DNA from: Charina bottae
Taxonomy: Eukaryota > Chordata > Lepidosauria > Squamata > Charinaidae
Direction: 5' to 3'
Length of the DNA: 64,000 nt
Assembly: GCA_023362775.1 (NCBI GenBank)
Contig: JALMGJ010000003.1
Span: forward strand, 62,001 to 126,000
The stretch's first letter is position 1, and every line of letters starts with the position of its first letter. Made by a program: the position numbers and the translations under genes. The notes below the pieces were generated by a model, which was not told the origin of the DNA, made no database searches, and saw only the letters and a list, made by a program, of their open reading frames with translations. Shown here in pieces: positions 1 to 9,299 of the stretch.

Positions 1-15
1 AACTTGGTGGCACAT

Positions 16-47
<32 letters not shown>

Positions 48-52
48 TCTGG
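1..52 (+). repeat. (ATCA)n microsatellite
   Basis: A run of ATCA units at about 17-47. Copy B (43517-43543) has one unit fewer, giving the first offset step between copies. Confidence 0.9.
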
Positions 53-639
53 GAATTGAAGTACAGAGTCCCCAGTCCTCATAATTTCTACTCTAATTTC
101 TAGTAATTAGGCTACTTCATTGTATATCTGTCACTCAGTTCTAGGGCTGGAAAAAACACAGAAGCAATGCAGCTGGTGTGTTTTACTTTCTTTTTGAACA
201 GGTGTAGGCATTTTCTTTCTTTGTTGTATTCTGTTGTACCCAATTTTACACAAAACAATAATAGCCATATTTATCATGAAAAAGCAAACAATAGATACAG
301 CATCTTTATTAGGTTGACAAGGTGTAGAAGATTACTGTAAGCTTTTAAGTTTCAACAGCTTTTCATCTGAAAAGAATTATTTGCTTTCAATAACACTTGA
401 AATTACAGGAAATGAAAAATAAGTCTGAATATTAGGAATTTCCTGATGATAAGAGTTGTTAAACAATGGAGCAGTTTTCACCAGAACAGTGAAAAATCAG
501 AAATAGCACCTTTGAAGACTGATTTGTATTTTAAGGCATAAGCTTTCCTGAGCAACAGCTGACTGCATCAGGTGCATAAAGTGGCTTTACTGACGTGGGG
601 TTAAAATACGTAGGGATGAGGCTGGGGAAAAGGGGAAGA

Positions 640-825
640 CAGAGTAGGAATGCAGATGAAGATTCAGTGGAAGAATAGTCGTCAACTTCCCCTCACTGGA
701 GGTTTCAAACAGGCTGGATGGCCACATGTCAGTCTCTAATGTGTTGGTGAATTCTTGCACTAAGTAGGAAGGTGGACTAGATGACCTATAAAGACCCTTC
801 CAAGTCATACAGTCTATGATCAGGC
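640..825 (+). mobile_element. CR1-type LINE 3' end fragment
   Basis: The sequence has the layout of vertebrate CR1 3' ends: a CCTCACTGGAGG-like block, a CAGGCTGGATGGCCA block, then GGACTAGATGACC and CCCTTCCAAGTCAT before an imperfect terminal repeat. Only the 3' untranslated part remains and no ORF is present. The copy in B is at 44136-44321. The assignment rests on remembered CR1 consensus blocks. Confidence 0.6.
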
Positions 826-1622
826 AAGTTGGTTAATGCATGGAAGGAAAGAAAGACAGGCAGAAAATGTGGCTGATATTACTGCCATCTCTGCACCAGT
901 TTACATGGCTAGAAAGTGCAAGGCGAAGTCTTCATATGTGTGAATTAGTTCTCATCAGGGGTTAGTCTGATATGAGGGCTCTCCCAAAGCTTGGTGAGGA
1001 GAAGCAAGCAAAAGTCTATTCATTCTGTTTCTGAAAATATGAATTACCCAGTTGGTAAAGTCAAACTCTTTCCACCCTTTGAGATACATAGAACTTTGGC
1101 CAGTTTTCAAATAGAGTATTTGAATTACTTTCTGGAGAGAGGAAGGATTTAAAACATACTTTACCCCATATACAAGCTTTTTGCCTTCTCAAACTGAAAC
1201 TAGAGAACCCTCACAATAGGTAGGGATTCAGACCCATTTTGTGTGTATGAATTTTGGCTTTAGACTACACCTCTCTTCTGTGCTCTTTGCATCGGTGTGA
1301 CGATGGATGTTTCTCATCCTTAACTCATTGTCTTGGGAAGGATCCAGATAGCCTTATGCATATACTGTACCAAGAGGGTGGAAACTTCTGATTTCGTTCT
1401 AAAATAACCTTTCCCAAAAGGCAGTCTCAAGTCGACTCTTTAATGTTTTTCCAAATGCACCACAGCTATGGTGGCAATGTTTTATTTATTTTGTAAGAGT
1501 ACCGAACTCCATGACAACTCTGAGTGGCATACAATAATAAAATCATTACTAAAAAGATACAAGTAAAATGTATAGTTTTATTAATATGCAGTTAGCGAAA
1601 CTAAACATGAGTATAATTACAG
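826..1622. other. No gene seen; intronic AT-rich sequence
   Basis: It lies upstream of the first visible exon of gene copy A and probably belongs to the intron before it. I see no long ORF, repeat family or structured element here. Confidence 0.5.
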
Positions 1623-1704
1623 GCGTCTCATGTCTATGGTTTGGAAACTGGCTCTTCTGCTGAAAAGAAATTTCATCCACCTGAAGATAAGCTTGCCACA
1701 GGAG
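1623..1704 (+). CDS. Host gene copy A, internal exon (third of the B model)
   Basis: The acceptor TTACAG ends at 1622 and the donor GAG|GTGAGA follows 1704. The 82-nt exon is open in frame 0 (begins Ala-Ser-His-Val-Tyr) and ends with one base of a split Gly codon completed by the next exon. It is identical by eye to 45119-45200 in copy B. The two 5' exons of the model lie left of this window for copy A. Confidence 0.8.
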
Positions 1705-1794
1705 GTGAGATCAAGTGCAGATATTCTTTATGTTAAGAAATTATAAATTTGATAAAATTTATATAAGTAAAGCTAAACGTTTGGTCTTTTGCAG

Positions 1795-1820
1795 GTATTC
1801 TTTCAAGCAAATTATACAAG
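1795..1820 (+). CDS. Host gene copy A, 26-nt micro-exon
   Basis: TTTTGCAG precedes and GTAAGG follows. The 26 nt start at phase 1 and end at phase 0, giving (G)-Ile-Leu-Ser-Ser-Lys-Leu-Tyr-Lys. The upstream intron is only 90 bp. Frame agreement with both neighbours is the main evidence. The B copy is 45291-45316. Confidence 0.78.
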
Positions 1821-2920
1821 GTAAGGGCAAATATAAACTCCTTTAATACTTTTCATAGCAGCCTATCCTAAATTCTCCTCGTTCTTCTTTCAAAAAAGGT
1901 GTTGCATACATTATTCAAGTGTGAGTTGACTTCAGTGTAACTCTGAAATTTTTCTATCTTGTTTTCACAGTCCAACCCCAAAATGGATTAAGCTTTTAGT
2001 TATCCACCATATAGCAGAGTCCCATGCATGTTTATTTTGAAGCCTACTTCCTCTTATTGTGTCCCATGGCCCATACAGTATGTCAATCCCCCCTTTTAAG
2101 GAATCCAATATTATATTGCCCCTTTTGCCGGCATGCCAGCCTTTGAGGCCAACTGTTTGAAAGGCTGGAAATGTTCAAAGAGGCGGGTGAGAGTGGAGGT
2201 AGGCAGTAGAAACTGAAGAGTTGAATGTATTCTGAGCCTTTGCATGCCCCCAGTCCTGGTTGGAATTTAGAGCCAAGGGAAGCTTTGCTAAAAAGAACAA
2301 AATCAAAACATTGGAAGAGGATGGACGGACTCAAACTTCTTTTCATCATCATTTCTGGCCAGCTGGCAAGAAACCATACTTGGGAACAACCAAAATATTC
2401 TGTAGTTGGAACCTTCTGCTTGATGGATAGGATTACTTTAGTATTCTGTAGTAAGGTTATGCTAAGCTCTTCCAGATATTATATTGCACTTCAACATTCA
2501 ACATTTATTGAATGCAGCACAGCTTAACCATCATTAGACTGTTCTCTGAATGCTGCCCAATGATTACACTTAGGACTTTTCACTGAGTATTCAACAACTC
2601 ATCTGTGGGATTTCTTAGGCCAACATGTGGAACTGTGTGTAGCTTTGAGATCAAACACGTAGGTCAAAAGAGTGACTGAATTTTATAGTGCATGTTTTGC
2701 TTTATAAACATTACAGTGGCTCCATTTTTTTACAGGACCACTTTAAAACTGTAACGGAACACTTTCCAACTCTTAACGTGTTAAAATATCCTAGGACAGC
2801 ACAGGTAGTATACATTTGCAAAAACCATTTGTTTTACAATTTACTTATGCTTGAATTTCAGTGATTTTTCCAAGCTACATACCAATAGTATTTTTGTTAA
2901 AAATGTTTTGCATCTTTCAG

Positions 2921-3000
2921 CTCAATTCAAACAGCAGCAAACAAGGGCAATTCCATTCCTGGAACGATGGACCTAAGCAAGGCACTAATTCTGTCAGCAG
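2921..3000 (+). CDS. Host gene copy A, 80-nt internal exon
   Basis: Acceptor CTTTCAG ends at 2920 and donor CAG|GTAAAG follows 3000. It is open at phase 0 in and phase 2 out and encodes a polar stretch starting Leu-Asn-Ser-Asn. The preceding intron in A lacks 214 bp present in B (45991-46215). The B copy is 46631-46710. Confidence 0.8.
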
Positions 3001-4864
3001 GTAAAGAAATAGATTGAGGTTTTTTTTAACAGAAATTAAACAGACTAAGAGCACAAGCAAGCCACTGGCACTTTATTAATGAAGCAATGTCTTCATTAAT
3101 AAAAATAAAAGTGCCAAGTACCAGCTTAGGGTAATCCGGTACTCTCACTGCATTGTTGCCGTTCTTGCTTGTTAGCTTCATTCTTTGCTCTTTGTCTATG
3201 CATGAAAGAAATGCAGTCCTTGTTTTGCTTTGTTAAAAGCATTGGACTCATTTTAAAACACTCTTTGGAAATTATTTTGCTGAGTGGATTGGCATGTGCA
3301 AAAGTATGCCAACATGTGTCACTTTTTAAAAAAATACATTTAAAGAACTAATTGTGGAAGAGCAACAAGTATGATAGATATTGAGATATGTCTGCTTGCA
3401 AAGAAAGATATCTGTGGGAATGACTTCATATGGCTTTTTATAAGCTGCTATTTTTAATGTTAATTAACTATTAATACTGATAGTTAATAATTAATAGCAA
3501 TCTTAAAAGTCCCCATGTTGAACAATTTCAATTTCTATGCTCTCAGGGCCAGTTTAAGCAGAATTTGGGAATTCAGGGTCTCCATTGGAGACTATGGAGA
3601 AAACCCACATTTTGGACCCCATTTTTGTTGCAAAGCAGGTGTCTAATGAGCTGAAAATGGGGGGAGGGCATTTCTATACGCCCTTTGCTGAGATCAGATC
3701 ACTTCCTAATCCAGATGAAATTGGCCCCCCAAGATCTCCACAGTACGAATAGCCTGATTAGGATGATCCAGCCCAGGTGCTGTCTGTATCTGTAGATGCT
3801 TTCCTCTGGGCTTTAGGATTTTCTAGGCAAACGTGCTGCCATTCCCTTCACCCTGGTCACATGCTGTCACCAGGAAGTGACCCGGCTGCTTAATGCAATT
3901 ACTCCCAAGTGGCCCCTTCCTGTTAGCTGATCCCAGTTGGCTGATTGGTTTACCAAAGACCTGCAGGAGATGAATCAGTAGAAAAGGGAATCTAACTGAG
4001 CACAGGTTTGAGATCAGGTTCAAAGGTACGTTGCGGCAATAAGGGAGGTGAAGCGTTATTATTTCTCATTCATCCTTTATGGTATCCCGAGGCTGTCGTC
4101 CAGCAATGCTGTTCAGGGAGGCCAATCCCCTTATAAGAAAAACAGGTTGCTCTCCCACCTGGATGTTCTGACTGATTAGCACACCATTTTGCTGGTGAAG
4201 TCACTCAGATTTGCCAAGTCTTGATTTTTCATGGGTAGGGTCTGTTGTAGTGACTGGAGCAACCTTTTGCCCTATCATCTGAGAATTCTTGTGACCTGTG
4301 AACTCTGATAAAGTAGATGAGGTGCTCTGTCACATCTTTTCAGTCATTTGTGTACTTGTTTCTTGCCCCTCTTGGCTGAGGACCTGGGGAAAGGGTTCCT
4401 GATTGAATCTAGGTGATCAATGCCTCACTTCGGAAGAACAGTGCCAGCAGTTCTGAACCAGGCTATGCTTACCCACTCCTAAAGAGGCTGTTCCTGAACT
4501 GGCATTGAAGAACTAGACAACTTGTCTCTAACACCCCCTTTTTAGGGAAGGTTGCTGAAACTTTGTTGGTATACAACCGGGCCCTTCTTTGGTCAGGATT
4601 CAGATCAGGGCATGGGCCAGAGACGGCCTTGGTTATTCTTGCTGAATGACCTTTGCTATGATCTTGAGGGGGGTAATGCATCCTCATCCTTCTAGTATTT
4701 ACATCAAGTATTAATTTGATGGAAATAAAAACTCTTATTTCAGAGTATTTCACATGGCACTTCAGTTGCAAATGCAGTTTTTTGTACTGCGTTGGTGATG
4801 CCTTTTCACAGGAGTTACAATGTAATGATCAATATTAATTTAGCTTCTTTCATTTTCTCTTCAG
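3001..4864. other. Intron of host gene copy A
   Basis: It is bounded by GTAAAG and TCTTCAG. There is an AT-rich palindromic stretch (TTAATTAACTATTAATACTGATAGTTAATAATTAA in pieces) near 3460-3498. I see no coding content; reported short ORFs here lack splice or family support. Confidence 0.7.
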
Positions 4865-5558
4865 AGACTTCAGTAAACCTTGTGCAGAAATGCCATCTAC
4901 CTCCAGTGACGTTCTTAGAAACATAATCCATGCTAATCCACTGGTAGAGTCTTTTATGAAGAGACAGCACCCTGTTTCTTATCCAGGAACTAAGACAGCC
5001 ACATCAGAGAAAAACAGCAGAAATGGCGATGGGAACTTTCTCAAAAAGGCCAATGAAGCTACTACTTGTGATTCTTATCCTGCTACAGATAGTAGTGAGT
5101 ACGACATGCTTTTGGCAAACAAATGGAAATTGAAAAAAAGAAATGGTAATATAGAAAGCAAGCTTTTAGTAGAAGCAAGGGCAGCCGCTGAGACTGAGAA
5201 AAGAAACAAATCTCTGCTGAAAAAGGTTAAACATGTACATTTTAACTTAAAACCAGACATTTTTGAGTACAAGGAAGATGACGTTCCCTCTTCTTCTGCT
5301 GAGAATGAGAGGTTTTCATACCCTGATTTTCTTCCTTCACCCTCCAATAATTTGGATTTTAAAAAATCGTCCTTATCCAAGACAGATGATTCGAAATCAT
5401 CTATAAAGCCACCACTTAATGTCTCGCTACTTTTGCATCTTGTGGAAAAGGAAAGGTTACAGCACACAACTATCTTAAGAGAAAGGGCAAGGGAAGCTGT
5501 TTGTCGTGCTCTGGCTGCTAAGAATCGTACTATTTTGACAAAAGAATTACCCCAATGA
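4865..5558 (+). CDS. Host gene copy A, large last coding exon (to the in-frame TGA)
   Basis: Acceptor TCTTCAG ends at 4864 and the first base completes an Arg codon split across the intron. The exon encodes a hydrophilic Ser/Lys/Glu-rich chain with no membrane segment or signal peptide. A basic patch is followed by Lys-His-Val-His-Phe, which fits the PP1-docking RVxF pattern, and the C-terminal part (about 50 residues rich in Leu, Arg, Glu, Ala) looks helical. The frame stops at TGA 5556-5558, after which the same frame stays open to 5963. Copy A differs from copy B at two codons before the stop (Ala/Thr and Lys/Thr). I do not recognise the protein family; function unknown. Confidence 0.8.
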
Positions 5559-5963
5559 AAACAGCCATTGCCACTTGATTGTTGTCAAGTAAAGCGTGAT
5601 GGAGATACTTACAATTCTAGCTGTGGTGGGCAAAAAACAGACATGCCAAAATGCCAACAGAGCCATAACCACAAAAATTCTGCACCCTCTATGCATTCAT
5701 CCTCAAAGACGACCCGAGCATCTTGCAGTAATTTTAAGTCCAAAAACACTCCAGTCGTTTTCAGCTCAAGCAACGTAGCTGCACGACAATCTCTCTCAAT
5801 CTCTGGAAGCTCATGCAAAACCTGCCCAGATGTGAAACTGAATTCTACAAATGTAGACTCACCAAGCACAACCGCAGCTTGTTCCTTACCTGACGGTGAA
5901 AGTTCAAAGAATAAACAGAGACACAAAGGAAAGACCTTAAAAAAAAGCGATCTCAGAAATTGA
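5559..5963 (+). other. Open in-frame extension beyond the TGA of the host gene (copy A)
   Basis: 134 codons follow the TGA in the same frame before the next stop at 5961-5963. Composition (Ser, Thr, Lys, Asn, Cys, His) resembles the upstream exon. The same stretch with one amino-acid difference (Asp/Asn) is at 49269-49673. It may be former coding sequence cut off by a CGA-to-TGA change older than the duplication, or a 3' UTR that is open by chance. It has no own ATG near its start, so an independent gene is unlikely. Confidence 0.5.
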
Positions 5964-6108
5964 AATCTCTCTCTCTCATTTCAAAGCAGAAGTCCTCCAT
6001 CGTTGATCCTCAGTGATCTCTGGAATGAAGTCATCATTTATCAGTGTTATTTCTGCAAAACCATTGAGCAAGAACGTTTTGGAAAGCTCCATCTTCATTT
6101 GTATATAT

Positions 6109-6913
6109 GTGGAAGAGTGAACTCACCACCTGGGATGAACAGGCATTTTTTCTTCCTAGATTCCAGAGTTTTGGGGCTACCCTGGGAAGGAGGGTTAAAA
6201 CAGCCCCAGCCTCTCCTTAATTGGAGAGTTTGTTTTCTCAAAAGGGCACTGAAAACAAGCATGTGGATGTGTGTCTCAAGGAAAAGGCTTAAGCCCAGAG
6301 GACAGCAGAGATGTGGGAAAGAGAAACTCCAACCCAAAGAGCCACTTTGGCCTGGAAACCAGGAGACCCTGAGTTCTAGTCCCGCCTTAGGCATGAAAGC
6401 CAGCTGGGTGACTTTGGGCCAGTCACTCCCTCTCAGCCCAACTCACCTCACAGGGTTGTTGTGGGGAAAATAGGGGGGGGGGAGGAGTATCAGGCATGTT
6501 CCCTGCCATGAGTTATTTATAAAAAAAACAAAGGCGGGATTTAAAAAAAGGCAAGCACCTCAGCAGTGGTCTTCAGACAGCAAGAGAAAGCTCAATTCCT
6601 GGAGCTGCGAGGCCGCTGCGAGGCAGAGCTGAGAGACGGGGAGGAGAGAGCCCGACCAGAGCCTGCAAACCGAGCCCACCGCATGCGCAGTCCGGGGGCA
6701 GAGCTCAGCAAACCAGCTCCAGAAACGGAGGACTGTGAGTGCCGGGGGGAGGGGGAGGGGGAGGGGGAAGCCCATTCGCCCGTCTGTGCAGGAGTGGAAA
6801 GGGTTTTCACCCGCCAATGGACTGAGATTGGCTGCAAGAGCTGAAGACCTGGGGGAAAGAAAAGTTGAAAGAAGAAATAGTTCTGATAAGAAAACATAGT
6901 GCTAACATAGGAG
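6109..6913. repeat. Left arm of an interrupted inverted repeat (copy A)
   Basis: 6109-6344 and 6556-6913 are inverted matches of 12226-12060, 11755-11700 and 11700-11325. The left arm is interrupted by a SINE (6345-6555); the right arm by about 300 bp of AT-rich L1-like sequence (11757-12058). The arm contains a CpG-rich stretch with a CCAAT box in either sense (GCCAATGG near 6815, GATTGGC near 6827) and may be a promoter-bearing LTR or a captured 5' region. The family is not recognised. The B arm is 49819-50621. Confidence 0.75.
6345..6555 (+). mobile_element. tRNA-derived SINE, 5' truncated
   Basis: It carries the B-box-like GAGTTCTAGTCC and the SINE body TGGGCCAGTCACTCCCTCTC, CTCACCTCACAGGGTTGTTG and GGCGGGATTTAAAAA, shared with the SINEs at 14194-14845 and 33318-33545. 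The tRNA head is shortened. It interrupts the left arm of the inverted repeat and has no counterpart in the right arm. Confidence 0.8.
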
Positions 6914-6941
6914 TTTGTGGCTTGAATCATGTCAACTGGAT

Positions 6942-7005
6942 TTCTATTTTCTCAGTAGAAACGTTTCGCTCCTTATCCAAAGAGCTTCTTCAGTCTGAGT
7001 AAAGT
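6942..7005 (-). ncRNA. Hammerhead-like motif in Penelope-like 3' region (minus)
   Basis: The reverse complement carries CTGAAGA, a stem GCTC...GAGC, then GAAACG, the ordered core of a minimal type I hammerhead ribozyme. It is the inverted copy of the motif at 8736-8790. See the plus-strand entry for detail. Confidence 0.45.
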
Positions 7006-7091
7006 TAGTAAGGGAATCCTTAAATATGTTTCTAGGTGGCTGTGTGACCTTGCACCTGGGGCTAGGTCATGGTTATTTTGAGATGTTATTT

Positions 7092-8261
7092 CTAAGACCC
7101 TTTATCATCTAAAGGAGGATCGTTAAGATTACCATGCTGCTGTTGAGCTTGCGAAATGGTCTTAATCTTCCTAGGCACAGAAGACAAAGCAGGAAGGAAA
7201 ATAGGGGTGTCCTCAAATGAGTGTCCTTTTTCCTTTAGATGAAGATAAACTGCTGACTCTGGTCCCGTGGTGTTACTTCTCCTGTGTTGGGCCATCCTCC
7301 TGTACAAAGGTTGTTTGGTTTCTCCAATGTAGAGTTCAGAGCACTCCTCACTGCACTGGATTGCATACACTACATTGCTTTCCTTGTGTTTTGGAGTTTG
7401 ATCTTTGGGGTGTACAAGCCTCTGTCTCAGTGTGTTGGTGGGTTTGAAATATACAGGTATGTGGTGTTTGCCAAATATCCGTTTTATCTTTTCAGACACG
7501 CCAGCCATGTAAGGAATGACCAGGTTCTTCCGTTTACTCTGAGTCTCAGCCCTATCTGTCGCTGTTTTAGGTCTGGTAGACTTAGATTTAGTGAAGGCCC
7601 AATTTGGATATCCACAGGCCTTCAGAGCTGTTCTCAGGTGCTGATTTTCATTCCTTTTGGAATCCATGGAGGTGGGGATGGTTTCTGCTCTGTGTGATAA
7701 TGTCCTGATGACTCCTAGTTTGTGCTGCAGTGGATGGTGGGAGTCAAACATCAGATATTGATCTGTGTGTGTGGGTTTCCTGTAGATCCCTATTTCTAGC
7801 TTGCCACCGGTCCCAATGAGGACTTCACAGTCTAGGAATGCCAGTCTGTTGTCCTTGGTGTCTTCTCTGGTGAACCTAATGTTGGCATCTATAGTGTTTA
7901 TATGGTCCGTGAAGGCCTGTACTTCCTGGGCCTTGATTTTGACCCAGGTGTCATCCACATACCTAAACCAGTGGGTGGGCACCGTTCCCTGGAAAGTGTT
8001 GAGTGCTTTCTTCTCCACTTCTTCCATGTATAAATTGGCCACAATGGGTGACACAGGAGAACCCATGGCACAGCCGTGTTTTTGTCTGTAAAAGTCACCT
8101 CTGTATGAGAAATAAGTGGTGTTAAGACACAGGTCCAGAAGATGGCAGATCTGGTTTGGGTTGAGATGGTTTCTCCTTTCAAGAGTGCTGTCCTCTTCTA
8201 GTCTCTTCCTGACAGCGGATAGAGCATGAGTGGTGGGGATGCTGGTGAAAAGGGAGGACAC
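7092..8261 (-). CDS. Penelope-like reverse transcriptase with GIY-YIG endonuclease, 5'-truncated
   Basis: The 389-residue ORF lacks the N-terminal half of the RT. Its upstream codons read Phe-Asp-Val-Ser-Ser-Leu-Phe-Thr, which is RT motif A. GCAMGSPVSP is at residues 63-72, the catalytic YVDD at 101-104, and the PLE-typical YRKPTHTDQYL near 159. The C-terminal part carries a GIY-YIG nuclease signature (VVYAIQC then LYIGET..PLYRRMAQHR). After HSFED the protein jumps to a tail that, in the fragment at 34665-35065, is preceded by about 40 further residues, so an internal deletion is present. Non-autonomous remnant of a Neptune/Poseidon-like family. B copy: 50800-51969. Confidence 0.85.
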   Translation of the reverse strand: MSSLFTSIPTTHALSAVRKRLEEDSTLERRNHLNPNQICHLLDLCLNTTYFSYRGDFYRQKHGCAMGSPVSPIVANLYMEEVEKKALNTFQGTVPTHWFRYVDDTWVKIKAQEVQAFTDHINTIDANIRFTREDTKDNRLAFLDCEVLIGTGGKLEIGIYRKPTHTDQYLMFDSHHPLQHKLGVIRTLSHRAETIPTSMDSKRNENQHLRTALKACGYPNWAFTKSKSTRPKTATDRAETQSKRKNLVIPYMAGVSEKIKRIFGKHHIPVYFKPTNTLRQRLVHPKDQTPKHKESNVVYAIQCSEECSELYIGETKQPLYRRMAQHRRSNTTGPESAVYLHLKEKGHSFEDTPIFLPALSSVPRKIKTISQAQQQHGNLNDPPLDDKGS

Positions 8262-8278
8262 ATCGAAGGAGACCTTAC

Positions 8279-8791
8279 ATGGCTGGCGTGTCTGAAAAGA
8301 TAAAACGGATATTTGGCAAACACCACATACCTGTATATTTCAAACCCACCAACACACTGAGACAGAGGCTTGTACACCCCAAAGATCAAACTCCAAAACA
8401 CAAGGAAAGCAATGTAGTGTATGCAATCCAGTGCAGTGAGGAGTGCTCTGAACTCTACATTGGAGAAACCAAACAACCTTTGTACAGGAGGATGGCCCAA
8501 CACAGGAGAAGTAACACCACAGGACCAGAGTCAGCAGTTTATCTTCATCTAAAGGAAAAAGGACACTCATTTGAGGACCTTAATGTTCACATTTTAGACA
8601 GAGAAGATAGGTGGTTTGAGAGAGGGGTCAAGGAATCCATTTATGCCAGAAATGGCATTTATGCCATTCCTAGCCCCAGGTGCAAGGTCACACAGCCACC
8701 TAGAAACATATTTAAGGATTCCCTTACTAACTTTACTCAGACTGAAGAAGCTCTTTGGATAAGGAGCGAAACGTTTCTACTGAGAAAATAG
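8279..8791 (+). CDS. GIY-YIG endonuclease domain of the plus-strand Penelope-like copy
   Basis: The 170-residue ORF begins in the linker before the nuclease (MAGVSEKIKRIFG) and carries the GIY-YIG signature. It keeps ILDREDRWFERGVKE, missing from the minus copy, but is then joined by a different deletion to the 3' UTR, so its last ~50 residues are translated non-coding sequence. B copy: 51987-52499. Confidence 0.8.
   Translation: MAGVSEKIKRIFGKHHIPVYFKPTNTLRQRLVHPKDQTPKHKESNVVYAIQCSEECSELYIGETKQPLYRRMAQHRRSNTTGPESAVYLHLKEKGHSFEDLNVHILDREDRWFERGVKESIYARNGIYAIPSPRCKVTQPPRNIFKDSLTNFTQTEEALWIRSETFLLRK
8736..8790 (+). ncRNA. Hammerhead-like ribozyme motif in Penelope-like 3' end (plus)
   Basis: In order: CTGAAGA (8742-8748), stem II GCTCTTT / AAGGAGC around GGAT, GAAA (8768-8771), then ACGT (8771-8774), which can serve as a two-base-pair helix III, with a predicted cleavage after U8775. 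Helix I could form from AGA/TCT plus CTC/GAG and TTT/AAA. One unpaired base follows CTGAAGA. Penelope-like elements are known to encode minimal hammerheads with very short helix III. B copy near 52444-52498. Confidence 0.5.
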
Positions 8792-8862
8792 AAATCCAGT
8801 TGACATGATTCAAGCCACAGACTGTTCCACCTGGATGACTGAGAACCTTCATCGACATAACA

Positions 8863-9249
8863 TAGGAGTTGTTCATCTTTTTCTTTAGTTAATGGATGTG
8901 CTCTAACCTGATACAATATTCCATTTCTTTCTTCAAATATGGATTGCTTCTCCCGATCCTCTCCTTTCTCCCCAGTTCTTTTCCAACAGCCCTTCAATGT
9001 AGGGTCCTCTTTTTGTATTGGGCTAATATCTGTATCCCAAGGAGGAGATAAATTCCCTATTGGTTGACCTTTATGCTTACCCGCCTTACGCACTTGCCTC
9101 TCCTTCCGAGAATGTCCGGGACCTCCTCTTAAATTGGGGTGTGAAAGAAGCAGTTCTTCCTCTTCCTCTGCCACCTCTGCCTGTCTCTTGGCTTGGGCTC
9201 TTGTAGGGATTCCAGCCACCTCCTGCATCTTCTTGTCTGGTTCTTTCAT
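8863..9249 (-). pseudogene. Ty3/Gypsy-type pol fragment (region before integrase)
   Basis: The minus strand reads KEDPTLKGCW and FEERNGILYQV, which resemble the linker and integrase N-terminal region of vertebrate Gypsy elements (a DPTL..W block followed by NGLLYR). It begins with an acidic stretch (EEEEE). No zinc-binding HHCC remains because the fragment ends at the inverted-repeat junction. A second inverted piece of the same segment is at 11298-11336. B copy: 52571-52957. Confidence 0.6.
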
Positions 9250-9299
9250 TAACTCCCAATACCTAGGAAATCAGTCCCAGTGAGAAAATGAAAAGGGAG

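Larger units (their letters stand above)
6914..8862. mobile_element. Head-to-head Penelope-like element pair with target-site duplication (copy A)
   Basis: A minus-strand partial copy (6914-8272) and a plus-strand partial copy (8273-8862) meet head to head, so both outer ends are element 3' ends (shared ends near GACATGATTCAAGCCACA). The inserted unit is flanked by TAACATAGGAGTT on the left (from 6903) and on the right (from 8863), a 13-bp target duplication. Penelope-like elements are known for inverted, 5'-truncated copies. The junction near 8272-8280 contains a CCTTAC match to the other copy, suggesting microhomology joining. B copy: 50622-52570. Confidence 0.85.

Noticed and set aside
17..47. 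CRISPR-like regular repeat
   Set aside because: Plain ATCA microsatellite without spacers; no cas-like gene and the window is vertebrate.
5075..5467. 130-codon minus-strand ORF opposite the last exon
   Set aside because: Antisense shadow of the host exon; the plus-strand frame joins to other exons and this does not.
5556..5558. Selenocysteine reading of the TGA
   Set aside because: No selenoprotein-like context or SECIS hairpin could be seen downstream by eye, and the flanking residues do not resemble a redox site.
6003..6473. 156-codon ORF with a CxxC...H...C pattern suggesting a zinc finger
   Set aside because: It runs through the inverted-repeat arm and into a SINE, so the frame is accidental.
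7217..7697. Plus-strand ORFs across the Penelope-like element
   Set aside because: Antisense shadows of the RT/GIY-YIG frame, repeated at every copy of the element.
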